64,000 nt of DNA, from positions 806,001-870,000 of the forward strand of contig NZ_PVTJ01000002.1 in assembly GCF_003002955.1 (NCBI RefSeq), given 5' to 3'. The notes beneath the pieces were generated by a model. That model was not told the DNA's origin. It saw only the letters and a list, made by a program, of their open reading frames with translations, and made no database searches. Origin of the DNA: Glycomyces artemisiae. Lineage in GTDB: Bacteria > Actinomycetota > Actinomycetes > Mycobacteriales > Micromonosporaceae. The translations under genes and the position numbers were made by a program. Positions 8,157-17,193 of this stretch are shown piece by piece (position 1 is the stretch's first letter; each line of letters opens with the position of its first letter).

Positions 8157-8909
8157 ATGAGCATCGACCCGGCCCTCGCCTTCCGCGGGACCTCCCTGAC
8201 CTTCGCGAACGGCACCCGCGCGCTCCACGACGTCGACCTGGAGGTCCGCCCCGGCGAGTTCGTCTCGCTCGTCGGCCCCTCCGGCTGCGGCAAGTCCACG
8301 ATGCTCCGGCTCGCCGCCGGGTTCGAGACGGCCACCGACGGATCGGTCGAGGTCGGCGCCGGCCGCCTCGGCTACGTCTTCCAGGAGGCCACGCTCCTGC
8401 CGTGGCGCACCGTCGCCCGCAATGTCGAGCTCCCCGCCGAACTCGCCGGCGTCCCGAAAGCCGAACGGCGCGAAGCGGCCCGCGACGCGATCGAGCGGGT
8501 CGGCCTGGCCGCCTTCGCGAAGCACCGCCCCTCACAGCTGTCCGGCGGGATGCGCATGCGCGCCTCCATCGCCCGCGCGCTCACGATGCGCCCCGAGCTG
8601 TTCCTGTTCGACGAGCCGTTCGGCGCGCTCGACGAGATCACCCGCCAGCACCTGAACGCCGAGGTCGGGAACCTGTTCGCACGCGACGGCTTCGCCGGGG
8701 TGTTCGTCACCCACTCCGTGCCCGAGTCGGTGTTCATGTCCACCCGCGTGGTGGTCCTGCGCGGCCAGCCCGGCGAGGTCGCCGCCGACCTCCCCGTCCC
8801 GTTCCCCTTCCCGCGCGACCCCGAACTGCGCTACACCGCCGAGTTCGCGGCCCTCGCCTCCGAGGTCTCAGCCGCCCTGCGCGGCGCCGAGCAGGAGGTG
8901 CCGGCATGA
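8157..8909 (+). CDS. ABC importer ATP-binding protein (SsuB/TauB/ThiZ type)
   Basis: A 250-residue ATPase of the nitrate/sulfonate/pyrimidine-precursor import subfamily. Visible motifs: Walker A GPSGCGKST, Q-loop VFQEATLLPW, signature LSGGMRMR, Walker B LFLFDEPFGALD and the H-loop VFVTHSVPES. ATG 8157 was chosen because the domain begins at once and longer readings run through operator candidate 5. Its last codon overlaps the permease start (ATGA at 8906-8909), so the two are translationally coupled. It energises import of the substrate bound by the lipoprotein encoded at 9770. Confidence 0.92.
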   Translation: MSIDPALAFRGTSLTFANGTRALHDVDLEVRPGEFVSLVGPSGCGKSTMLRLAAGFETATDGSVEVGAGRLGYVFQEATLLPWRTVARNVELPAELAGVPKAERREAARDAIERVGLAAFAKHRPSQLSGGMRMRASIARALTMRPELFLFDEPFGALDEITRQHLNAEVGNLFARDGFAGVFVTHSVPESVFMSTRVVVLRGQPGEVAADLPVPFPFPRDPELRYTAEFAALASEVSAALRGAEQEVPA

Positions 8910-9742
8910 CCGCGGTCCTCGAAGCCCCCGCCGGCACCGAAGCGCCGCAGGCGAAGCGCCCCCGCCGCCGGCCCGCGCCGCTCCGCGTCCTCGCGCCGGT
9001 CGCCGTGTTCGTCCTCGTGATCGCCGCGTGGGCCGCCTCCAGCCACCTGCTCGTGCCCGAGGCCTCCCGGTTCCTCCTGCCGCCCCCCGAGGCCGTGGTC
9101 GCCGAGGGCCTCCTTGACCCGGTGGCGCGCACCGAGATCCTCACGGCCCTGTGGAACACCGTCCAGGTCGCGCTCTGCGGCCTGGCGATCGCGATCGTCC
9201 TCGGCGTGCTCGTCGCCGTCGTCATGAGCCAGGCCCGCTGGGCCGAGTTCTCGCTCTACCCCTACGCGGTGGTCCTCCAGACGATCCCCATCCTCGCAGT
9301 GGTCCCGCTGTTCGGGTTCTGGTTCGGGTACGAGTTCGGGTCGCGCGTGATCGTCTGCGTCATGGTCTCGCTGTTCCCGGTCGTCACGAACACCCTGTTC
9401 GGCCTCAAGTCCGTCGCCCCGGCCGAGCACGACCTGTTCACGCTCCACGGCGCGACCCGCCTCCAGCGCCTGTGGAAGCTCCAGCTCCCGGCCGCCCTGC
9501 CCGCGATGATCTCCGGGTTCAAGATCTCCGGCGGCCAGGCGATCATCGGCTCGATCGTCGCGGACTTCTTCTTCCGCCAAGGCGTCCCGGGCATCGGCCG
9601 CATGATCGACGTCTACCGCCAGCGCCTCGCCACCGAGGAGCTGCTCACCGCGCTCCTGCTGTCCTCGCTCGTCGGCCTGTGCCTGTTCTGGGCGTTCGAC
9701 CTCCTCGCCGGACGCGTCGACCGCCTGCACGGCAAGCGATAA
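8906..9742 (+). CDS. ABC importer permease (BPD_transp_1, SsuC/ThiX type)
   Basis: A 278-residue permease with about six membrane helices. The EAA-loop is visible around LKSVAPAEHDLFTLHGATRLQRLWKLQLPAALPAMISG, which docks on the ATPase. The SRFLLPPPEAVVAEG segment after the first helix is typical of the nitrate/sulfonate/thiamine-precursor subfamily. It begins within the ATPase stop codon (ATGA) and ends 27 nt before the binding-protein gene. Confidence 0.9.
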   Translation: MTAVLEAPAGTEAPQAKRPRRRPAPLRVLAPVAVFVLVIAAWAASSHLLVPEASRFLLPPPEAVVAEGLLDPVARTEILTALWNTVQVALCGLAIAIVLGVLVAVVMSQARWAEFSLYPYAVVLQTIPILAVVPLFGFWFGYEFGSRVIVCVMVSLFPVVTNTLFGLKSVAPAEHDLFTLHGATRLQRLWKLQLPAALPAMISGFKISGGQAIIGSIVADFFFRQGVPGIGRMIDVYRQRLATEELLTALLLSSLVGLCLFWAFDLLAGRVDRLHGKR

Positions 9743-9769
9743 CCCTCACCATCCCCTTTGGAGACACCC

Positions 9770-10912
9770 ATGCACCACGAACCCATGCGGCGCCGACTCA
9801 CCGCCGCAGCGGCGGCCTTCACCGGCGCGAGCCTCCTCGCCGCCTGCACCGCCACCGCCACCGACGTGCCCGCCCCGACCGGCGAAGGCGTCCTCGCCGA
9901 CATCTGCCCCTCCACGATCGTCATCCAGACCGACTGGTTCGCCACGCCCGAGCGCGCCGCCGCGTTCCAGCTCGTCGGCCCCGACGGGACCGTCGACGTC
10001 GAGCAGGGCGCCTACACCGGCCCGCTCGGCGACACGGGCGTCAACGTCGAGGTCCGCCTCGGCGGCCCGTTCCTCGGCGGCCAGCCGGTGCCCGCGCAGA
10101 TGTACCAGGACACCTCGATCACCCTCGGGTTCGTGCCCACCGACGACGCGGTGCGCGCGAACGCGGAGTTCCCGGTCACCGGCGTGTTCGCGTCGCTGGA
10201 GCGGACGCCGCAGATCGTCATGTTCGACCCCGCCACCTACGACATCGACTCGTGGGACGACGTGAAGGCCACCGGCGCTCCGATCGTCTACACCGAGGGC
10301 AAGGTCTTCATGGACTACCTCATTGCCCAGGGGTACGTCGATCCGTCGCAGGCCGACGCCTCCTTCGACGGCACCCCCAGCCGCTTCGTCGCCGAGGGCG
10401 GCCGCGTCATGCAGCAGGGCTACGTGTCGAACGAGCCGTACCGCTGGGAGCACGACGTCGAGGGCTGGATGAAGCCCACCGACTACCTCATGATCGACGA
10501 CGCCGGGTACGAGATCTACCAGCACGCCTGGTCGGTCCGCTCCGGCGAGCTCGACGAGCTCGCGCCGTGCCTGACCGAGCTGGTGCCGATGCTCCAGCAG
10601 GCCCAGATCGACTACGTGAACGACCCCGAGCCCGTCAACGAGGCCATCCTCCGCATCGCCGAGACCATCCCCGACGGGCCCCCGATCACCCTGGAGGGCA
10701 ACGCCGACTCGGTGGAGGTCCAGCTCGCCGAGGGCATCGTCGCCAACGGGCCCGACGACACGCTGGGGAACTTCGACACCGAGCGCGTCGACCGCGTCAT
10801 CGCGGCGGTCCTCCCGATCTTCGAAGGCTACGGCGAGACGATCCCGGAGGGCCTCAGCTCCGACGACATCGTCACCAACGAGTTCATCGACCCGGCCATC
10901 GGCCTCCAGTAG
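9770..10912 (+). CDS. ABC importer substrate-binding lipoprotein
   Basis: A 380-residue lipoprotein with a lipobox at Cys26 (LLAAC). The rest has the look of a two-lobe periplasmic-type binding protein of the NMT1/SsuA-like class, but I do not recognise a close characterised relative. ATG 9770 was preferred over an in-frame TTG at 9758 because GGAG lies 7 nt upstream. It follows permease and ATPase in one operon. The ligand should be the compound processed by the neighbouring amidohydrolases; the ThiXYZ/ThiY salvage system for degraded thiamine pyrimidine is one parallel. A strong hairpin follows 9 nt after the stop. Confidence 0.85.
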   Translation: MHHEPMRRRLTAAAAAFTGASLLAACTATATDVPAPTGEGVLADICPSTIVIQTDWFATPERAAAFQLVGPDGTVDVEQGAYTGPLGDTGVNVEVRLGGPFLGGQPVPAQMYQDTSITLGFVPTDDAVRANAEFPVTGVFASLERTPQIVMFDPATYDIDSWDDVKATGAPIVYTEGKVFMDYLIAQGYVDPSQADASFDGTPSRFVAEGGRVMQQGYVSNEPYRWEHDVEGWMKPTDYLMIDDAGYEIYQHAWSVRSGELDELAPCLTELVPMLQQAQIDYVNDPEPVNEAILRIAETIPDGPPITLEGNADSVEVQLAEGIVANGPDDTLGNFDTERVDRVIAAVLPIFEGYGETIPEGLSSDDIVTNEFIDPAIGLQ

Positions 10913-10921
10913 CCCCGCCCC

Positions 10922-10951
10922 GGCGCCCGGCCGCGGCAGCGGCCGGGCGCC
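10922..10951 (+). terminator. Terminator after the ABC importer
   Basis: A perfect 13-bp GC-rich stem (GGCGCCCGGCCGC and complement) with a 4-nt GGCA loop lies between the binding-protein gene and the second amidohydrolase, which may therefore be expressed at a lower level or from its own promoter. Confidence 0.65.
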
Positions 10952-11022
10952 CCCGACCCATGGAGCACGGCCGCGGAGGTCGACCCGTGGAGCGACCCGC
11001 CCGCGACCATCGAAGGACCCCC

Positions 11023-12351
11023 GTGACCCCACTCGCCCGGATCGCGAACGCCCGCACCGCCGACGGCCTCGCCGACCTCCACATCGCGGACGGCCGCATC
11101 GCGAGCGTCACTCCGCTCCCGGAGCCGCTGCTTCCGGAACCGCCGCATCCGAAGCCGCTGTCGGACCCGCCGGGCACCATCGAAGCCGGGGGCGACCGAT
11201 TCGCGACTCGCCCGACCGCAGGTCCAGGCGAAATGCCGCATCCCGGTCCGGAGGTCTTCGACGCCGCCGGACGCGTCGTCCTCCCGGCCTTCACCGACGC
11301 CCACGTCCACCTCGACAAGGCCTTCCTGCTCCCCGCGATCGAGGACGCCCTCGCCGCCGAGGGGACCGCCCTCACCCCCGACCTCAGCGACGCCATCGCC
11401 ACCGTCGCCCGCCTCCGCGACCGGCTCCCCGCCGGGGCGGTCGCCGCGAGCGCGCAGCGCGCCGCCGACACGCTCCTGCGCAACGGCACCACCGCCGCCC
11501 GCGCCATGGTCGAGATCGACCCCGCCACGGGCCTCGACCTCCTCGAACTCCACCGCGGCCTCGACACCCGCCTCGACCTCCAGCTCACCGCGTTCCCCCA
11601 GCGCGGCCTGGAGCTCCCCGGCCAGACCGACCTCATGCGCGCCGCCATGCGCGAAGGCGCGCACGTCGTCGGCGGCTGCCCTTACGTCGACGCCGACCCC
11701 GCCGCCCACCTCGACTTCGTGTTCGGCCTCGCCGAGGCCACCGGCGCACCCGTCGACCTGCACCTCGACTTCAGCGACGACCCGGCCGCGTCGCAGATCG
11801 GCCTCGTCGCCGAGCGCACCCGCGCCCTCGGATTCCAGGGCCGGGTCGCGATCGGCCACGTCACGACCCTCGCCGCCATGGACGACCCGGACAAGGCCCT
11901 CGCGGCGCTCGCCGACGCCGGGATCGCGCTCGCGGTCATGCCCGCCACGGACCTCTACCTCGCCGGGCACCCGCGGGCGGCCTCCGGCGGCTTCGCGACC
12001 CGCTCGGTCGCGCCCATCCTGCGCGCCGCCGAACTCGGCGTGCGCGTCTCGATCGCCAACAACAACCTCTGCAACCCGTTCGCGCCCTACGGGAACGGGA
12101 GCCAGGTCCAGGCGGCGTGGCTCGCGGGGCTGCTCTTCCGGGCCGTCTCGCCCGCCGACCGCCGCGTGCTGCTCGACGCGATCACCGCCAATCCGGCGGC
12201 GGTGCTCGGGCTGCCCGAGCGCGGCCCGGTTCCGGGCGCGGCCGCCGACCTCGTGGTCGTGGACGCGGACCGGCTCGGCGACGTGGTCGTCCAGTCGCCG
12301 CGCATCGCGGCCGTCGTCGAGGACGGCGCGCTGCTCCAGCGCCCGGCCTAG
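11023..12351 (+). CDS. Second cytosine-deaminase-like amidohydrolase, divergent active site
   Basis: A 442-residue paralogue of the enzyme at 6820. It keeps H94/H96 (DAHVHLDK), H247 (DLHLDF) and H279 (IGHVTT). The segment aligned with the catalytic aspartate reads IANNNLCNPFAPYGNG, so the metal-binding Asp is Asn347 and a second conserved Asp is Asn351. About 47 residues of Pro/Gly-rich low-complexity sequence (31-78) are inserted between two N-terminal strands. It may bind or hydrolyse a different ring compound or use one metal differently; loss of activity cannot be excluded. GTG 11023 is preceded by GAAGGA. Its stop shares a CTAG with the stop of the convergent gene. Confidence 0.8.
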   Translation: MTPLARIANARTADGLADLHIADGRIASVTPLPEPLLPEPPHPKPLSDPPGTIEAGGDRFATRPTAGPGEMPHPGPEVFDAAGRVVLPAFTDAHVHLDKAFLLPAIEDALAAEGTALTPDLSDAIATVARLRDRLPAGAVAASAQRAADTLLRNGTTAARAMVEIDPATGLDLLELHRGLDTRLDLQLTAFPQRGLELPGQTDLMRAAMREGAHVVGGCPYVDADPAAHLDFVFGLAEATGAPVDLHLDFSDDPAASQIGLVAERTRALGFQGRVAIGHVTTLAAMDDPDKALAALADAGIALAVMPATDLYLAGHPRAASGGFATRSVAPILRAAELGVRVSIANNNLCNPFAPYGNGSQVQAAWLAGLLFRAVSPADRRVLLDAITANPAAVLGLPERGPVPGAAADLVVVDADRLGDVVVQSPRIAAVVEDGALLQRPA

Positions 12352-12716
12352 TCGGCCTGGCCGTGCACCTTCACCCAGCAGTCGGAGAACCCGCGGGCGT
12401 AGTCCCAGGTCACGTAGTGCGCCGGGTCCGGGTCGAAGGCGGGCTCGTGGACCTGCGCGCAGTTCGCCTCCAGCAGTCCGCGGAGGTTCGCCATGAGCAG
12501 GCCCCACGTGAAGTAGTGCGGCTCGTCGCAGTCGGCGCAGTCGACGACGACGCCCCGGAAGCCCTGCGGTTGCAGCACCTTCTCGAACATCTCCAGTTCG
12601 TGGAGGTCTTCGAGCAGGTCGGCGCGGTCGTCGTCGTCCAGCTCGGGTTCGAACGGGGCGAGCGCCTCCGCGTGGTCGGGATCGTCGGCGAACGGGTCGC
12701 GAGGCTCCTCATACAC
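12348..12716 (-). CDS. DUF5319 family protein
   Basis: A 122-residue acidic protein of the actinobacterial DUF5319 family, function unknown. It has the typical opening DPFADDPDH, a strongly acidic middle (ELDDDDRADLLEDLHELE) and a CxxC (VDCADCDEPHYF), which could bind metal or be redox-active. The gene is regularly found beside guaB in actinomycetes, as here. It is divergent from the small acidic gene and its stop overlaps that of the convergent amidohydrolase by 4 bp (CTAG). Confidence 0.85.
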   Translation of the reverse strand: MYEEPRDPFADDPDHAEALAPFEPELDDDDRADLLEDLHELEMFEKVLQPQGFRGVVVDCADCDEPHYFTWGLLMANLRGLLEANCAQVHEPAFDPDPAHYVTWDYARGFSDCWVKVHGQAD

Positions 12717-12832
12717 GGTTCCAGCCTAACGCCACTCCGCGCCCGCGGACTTGTGCACGGCGCGACGACGCCAGGTGAGCGCGGGTGCGCGGCGCGGGAC
12801 TCCCGGATGCGTGCCATCGTCGCGATCGGGTG

Positions 12833-12861
12833 CTGACACGCCGTGGCGCGCTGGTTAGGCT
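12833..12861 (+). promoter_or_regulatory. Vegetative-type promoter for the 64-aa gene
   Basis: CTGACA (12833-12838), a 17-nt spacer and TAGGCT (12856-12861) form a good sigma-70-type promoter with the expected start about 34 nt before the ATG at 12902. Confidence 0.55.
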
Positions 12862-12901
12862 GGGCCGCAAGACACCCCGACGGATGCGAGGAGACGGGCA
12901 C

Positions 12902-13096
12902 ATGGACGGTTTCGGCGAGAACGTGGAAGAGATCTTCGACGACGTCGTGGACGGGGTCGCGGACGCGGTCACCGACATCGACGCCACCGAGGTGTGGGAG
13001 GACGTCAGCGACGGCGCCACCGAGGCGTGGGACGCGGTCTCCGACAGCGACGTGGTCGAGAGCCTCACCGACGAAGCGGGCGACCTCTTCGAGTAA
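12902..13096 (+). CDS. Small highly acidic protein, unknown
   Basis: A 64-residue protein with an extreme excess of Asp/Glu (for example EEIFDDVVDGVADAV and VTDIDATEVWEDVSDG), almost no basic residues and a periodic hydrophobic pattern compatible with an amphipathic helix. I do not recognise the family. Support for being real: GAGGAGA at the right distance from ATG 12902, a good promoter upstream and a hairpin downstream. Nothing in the sequence gives a function. Confidence 0.65.
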   Translation: MDGFGENVEEIFDDVVDGVADAVTDIDATEVWEDVSDGATEAWDAVSDSDVVESLTDEAGDLFE

Positions 13097-13148
13097 CCCC
13101 CCTCACCTCACCTCCCCCTCAACTTCACACCCTTGTTCACTCATCGAC

Positions 13149-13175
13149 CGGCCCCGCGGCGCCCGCCCGGGGCCG
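13149..13175 (+). terminator. Terminator after the 64-aa gene
   Basis: An 8-bp stem (CGGCCCCG / CGGGGCCG) with an 11-nt loop is followed by TCTCGATTC, between the small acidic gene and guaB. Confidence 0.5.
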
Positions 13176-13218
13176 TCTCGATTCAGAGGATGACCGGATG
13201 CCCAGCTCCCCGCCGTGA

Positions 13219-14850
<1,632 letters not shown>

Positions 14851-14874
14851 TCGGGCCCGGTAGGAGGAGAGACT

Positions 14875-15996
14875 GTGCGGGAATTGGTCGAGATCGGCCC
14901 CGGCAAGATCGTGGCGCGCGGCTGGCGGCTGTCCGAAGTGGCGCTCGTGCCGACCCGGCGCACCAGGGACATCGACGATGTCTCCACCGAATGGCAGCTC
15001 GATGCCTACCGGTTCGAGATCCCGGCCGTCGCGCATCCCTCGGATGCGACGATGAGCCCGGCGTCCGTGATCGAGATGGGCCGCCTCGGCGGCCTGGGCG
15101 TCCTGAACGGCGAGGGGCTGTGGTGCCGCTACGTCGACCCGACCTCGCTGCTCAAGGAGCTCGCGGACACGCCCGCGGAGAACGCCATCGAGCGCCTCCA
15201 GGAGATCTACGCCGAGCCGGTGAAGCCCGAGCTCATCGCCGAGCGGATCGCCGAGATCCGCGCGGGCGGGATCACCACGGCGATCCGCTTCAGCCCGCAG
15301 CACACGGCCGAGCTCGCGCCGCTCGCGGTCGAGGCGGGCGTGGACCTGCTGGTCATCCAGGGCACCATCGTCTCGGCGGAGCACGTCTCCTCCGGCGGCG
15401 ACGTCCTGAACCTGAAGCAGTTCATCGCCGACCTGGACATCCCGGTCGTCGTGGGCGGGGCCACGAACTACAAGACGGCCATGCACCTGATGCGCACGGG
15501 CGCGGCGGGCGTCATCGTCGGGGTCGGCTCCGACGACTGGTCGACCACCGACACCGTCCTCGGCATCGACGTGCCGATGGCCTCGGCGATCGTGGAGGCC
15601 GCCGCGGCCCGCCGCGACTACCTCGACGAGACGGGCGGACGCTACGTCCACCTCATCGCCGACGGCGAGATCACCAACTCGGGCGCCATCGCGAAGGCCG
15701 TCGCCTGCGGCGCCGACGCGGTCATGCTCGGCTCGATCCTCGCCGACGCCGCCGAGTCCCCGGCCGCCGGCGCCTGGTGGCACTCCGCCGCCTCCCACCC
15801 GAAGCTGCCCCGCGGCCGCTTCCGCCCGGGAGACTCCGGCGACATCGAGGTCCCCGACCTCGAAGCCATCCTCTACGGCCCCTCCAACTCCTCCGACGGC
15901 TCCCAGAACCTCTTCGGGGGCCTGCGCCGGGCCATGGCCAAGACCGGCTACACCTCGGTCAAGGAGTTCCAGAAGGCCAGCCTGGTCACCGCCTAA
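14875..15996 (+). CDS. guaB3: GuaB3-type IMP dehydrogenase family protein
   Basis: A 373-residue barrel protein of the IMPDH/GMP reductase fold without CBS domains, as in mycobacterial GuaB3, which is always linked to guaB. The segment corresponding to the catalytic loop reads GVGSDDWSTTDTV and has no cysteine, so ordinary IMPDH chemistry is not expected. The phosphate-binding and flap-like regions remain (LIADGEITNSG, MLGSILADAAESP). GTG 14875 follows an excellent AGGAGGAGA. The role in purine metabolism is unproven for this family; regulation of guaB or a distinct reaction are possible. Confidence 0.88.
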   Translation: MRELVEIGPGKIVARGWRLSEVALVPTRRTRDIDDVSTEWQLDAYRFEIPAVAHPSDATMSPASVIEMGRLGGLGVLNGEGLWCRYVDPTSLLKELADTPAENAIERLQEIYAEPVKPELIAERIAEIRAGGITTAIRFSPQHTAELAPLAVEAGVDLLVIQGTIVSAEHVSSGGDVLNLKQFIADLDIPVVVGGATNYKTAMHLMRTGAAGVIVGVGSDDWSTTDTVLGIDVPMASAIVEAAAARRDYLDETGGRYVHLIADGEITNSGAIAKAVACGADAVMLGSILADAAESPAAGAWWHSAASHPKLPRGRFRPGDSGDIEVPDLEAILYGPSNSSDGSQNLFGGLRRAMAKTGYTSVKEFQKASLVTA

Positions 15997-16010
15997 GCAA
16001 AGCCGCAAAC

Positions 16011-16044
16011 GAGGCCCGGCCCGCACCACGCGGGACCGGGCCTC
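16011..16044. terminator. Bidirectional terminator between guaB3 and the membrane protein
   Basis: A 14-bp stem (GAGGCCCGG then CCCGC, with one bulged A on the return strand) and a 5-nt loop separate two convergent genes. Confidence 0.7.
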
Positions 16045-16049
16045 GGCGT

Positions 16050-16946
16050 CTACTCGGACGACCGGTCTTCCATGAACCGGTCCACGAACACCTTCCAGGA
16101 GTCCTGGTCCCGCGCCCACCCCCTGGCGACGCGCCGCCGCTTCCCGTCGGCGCGCACCTCGAACAGGCACCCCCAGTACACCGAGTACTCCAGCCGCTCG
16201 TACCCCCGGCTTGGAAACTCGCGCACCCGGCCGACGGTCTTGACGCTGACCAGGCCGTCCTCATACCTGAGCACCGGCCTGAGGACGAGCGGCACCGCGC
16301 CGAACAGGAAGTATGCTGCGGACACGACCGGCAGCGGCCCGTCGACGGTCGGGACGAGCCAAAAACCCCATGCTCCAAGTGCCAGCCCAACGAGTAGTAC
16401 GCAGGTAAAGAATCGCCAGCGTATGCCGACCTCGACAGCGGTGGGCAGTCCCTGATCGGCCGCGTCGGCGTCCTCGCCGCGACGCGTCTCGTTCTGATGG
16501 GTCAGGAAGACGTCGACGAACGCGGTCCAGGAGCTCTGGTCGACCACGTACGCGTTGCGCACGATCGCGCGCCGCTTGCCGCTCGGACGGATCCGTTCGA
16601 GACGTCCGAGGTAGATGGAGTAGTTGAGCCGGTCGCCGTCCTTCCACCTGCCCATCGTGCGCTGGACGTGGCCGGTCCCGCTCCAGACCCGCCGCCGGTG
16701 GACGTCGTATGTGAGGCAGTTCGTCTGTGCCAGATAGAGGGTGCCCATCATCGCGCACCACATCGGCGGAAAGTACATCACGAAGAAGAGGAGCTGGCTC
16801 TCGATGTCCAACACGGTCAGGACGTAGGTGCCGAGCGTGCACATCGCCAGCGCCAGCGGCCAGCAGACCGCGACCACCCACACGAGCAGGCGGCGCCGGT
16901 AGTGAACCGTGATCAGGGGCGTCGAGGGGGCGGAGGGGTGGGCCAT
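16050..16946 (-). CDS. Membrane protein made of two tandem homologous halves
   Basis: A 298-residue protein of unknown function. Each half has one hydrophobic hairpin of two membrane segments (about 18-70 and 178-222) followed by a soluble beta-rich part. The soluble parts resemble each other: YSIYLGRLERIRPSGKRR ... DQSSWTAFVDVFL (109-148) against YSVYWGCLFEVRADGKRR ... DQDSWKVFVDRFM (254-292). An ancestral duplication is therefore clear. ATG 16946 with GAAAG upstream was chosen because the sequence before it is not membrane-protein-like. A membrane-anchored PH-like fold is one possibility (inferred). Confidence 0.7.
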   Translation of the reverse strand: MAHPSAPSTPLITVHYRRRLLVWVVAVCWPLALAMCTLGTYVLTVLDIESQLLFFVMYFPPMWCAMMGTLYLAQTNCLTYDVHRRRVWSGTGHVQRTMGRWKDGDRLNYSIYLGRLERIRPSGKRRAIVRNAYVVDQSSWTAFVDVFLTHQNETRRGEDADAADQGLPTAVEVGIRWRFFTCVLLVGLALGAWGFWLVPTVDGPLPVVSAAYFLFGAVPLVLRPVLRYEDGLVSVKTVGRVREFPSRGYERLEYSVYWGCLFEVRADGKRRRVARGWARDQDSWKVFVDRFMEDRSSE

Positions 16947-17193
16947 ATGGGGTGTCTTTCGGGTGCGGAGGGTGAGGGGTGCTGCGCAACGGCATGATCG
17001 TAACCGGATCAGCCGTTCGGGTGGGGGTCGGCGATAACGGGGGAGGGTTGGTCCCCTCCTCGGGGATTTGTGCCTCCGCACACAGGTATCTGTCAGGTAG
17101 GCCACGTATCCTTGCCACCGTGAATCGCAAGTTTGGCCCCGTTCCCACAAGGAGTGGGGAACAACACAGCCCCGTCCCGGCGTTGGTGCTGCT

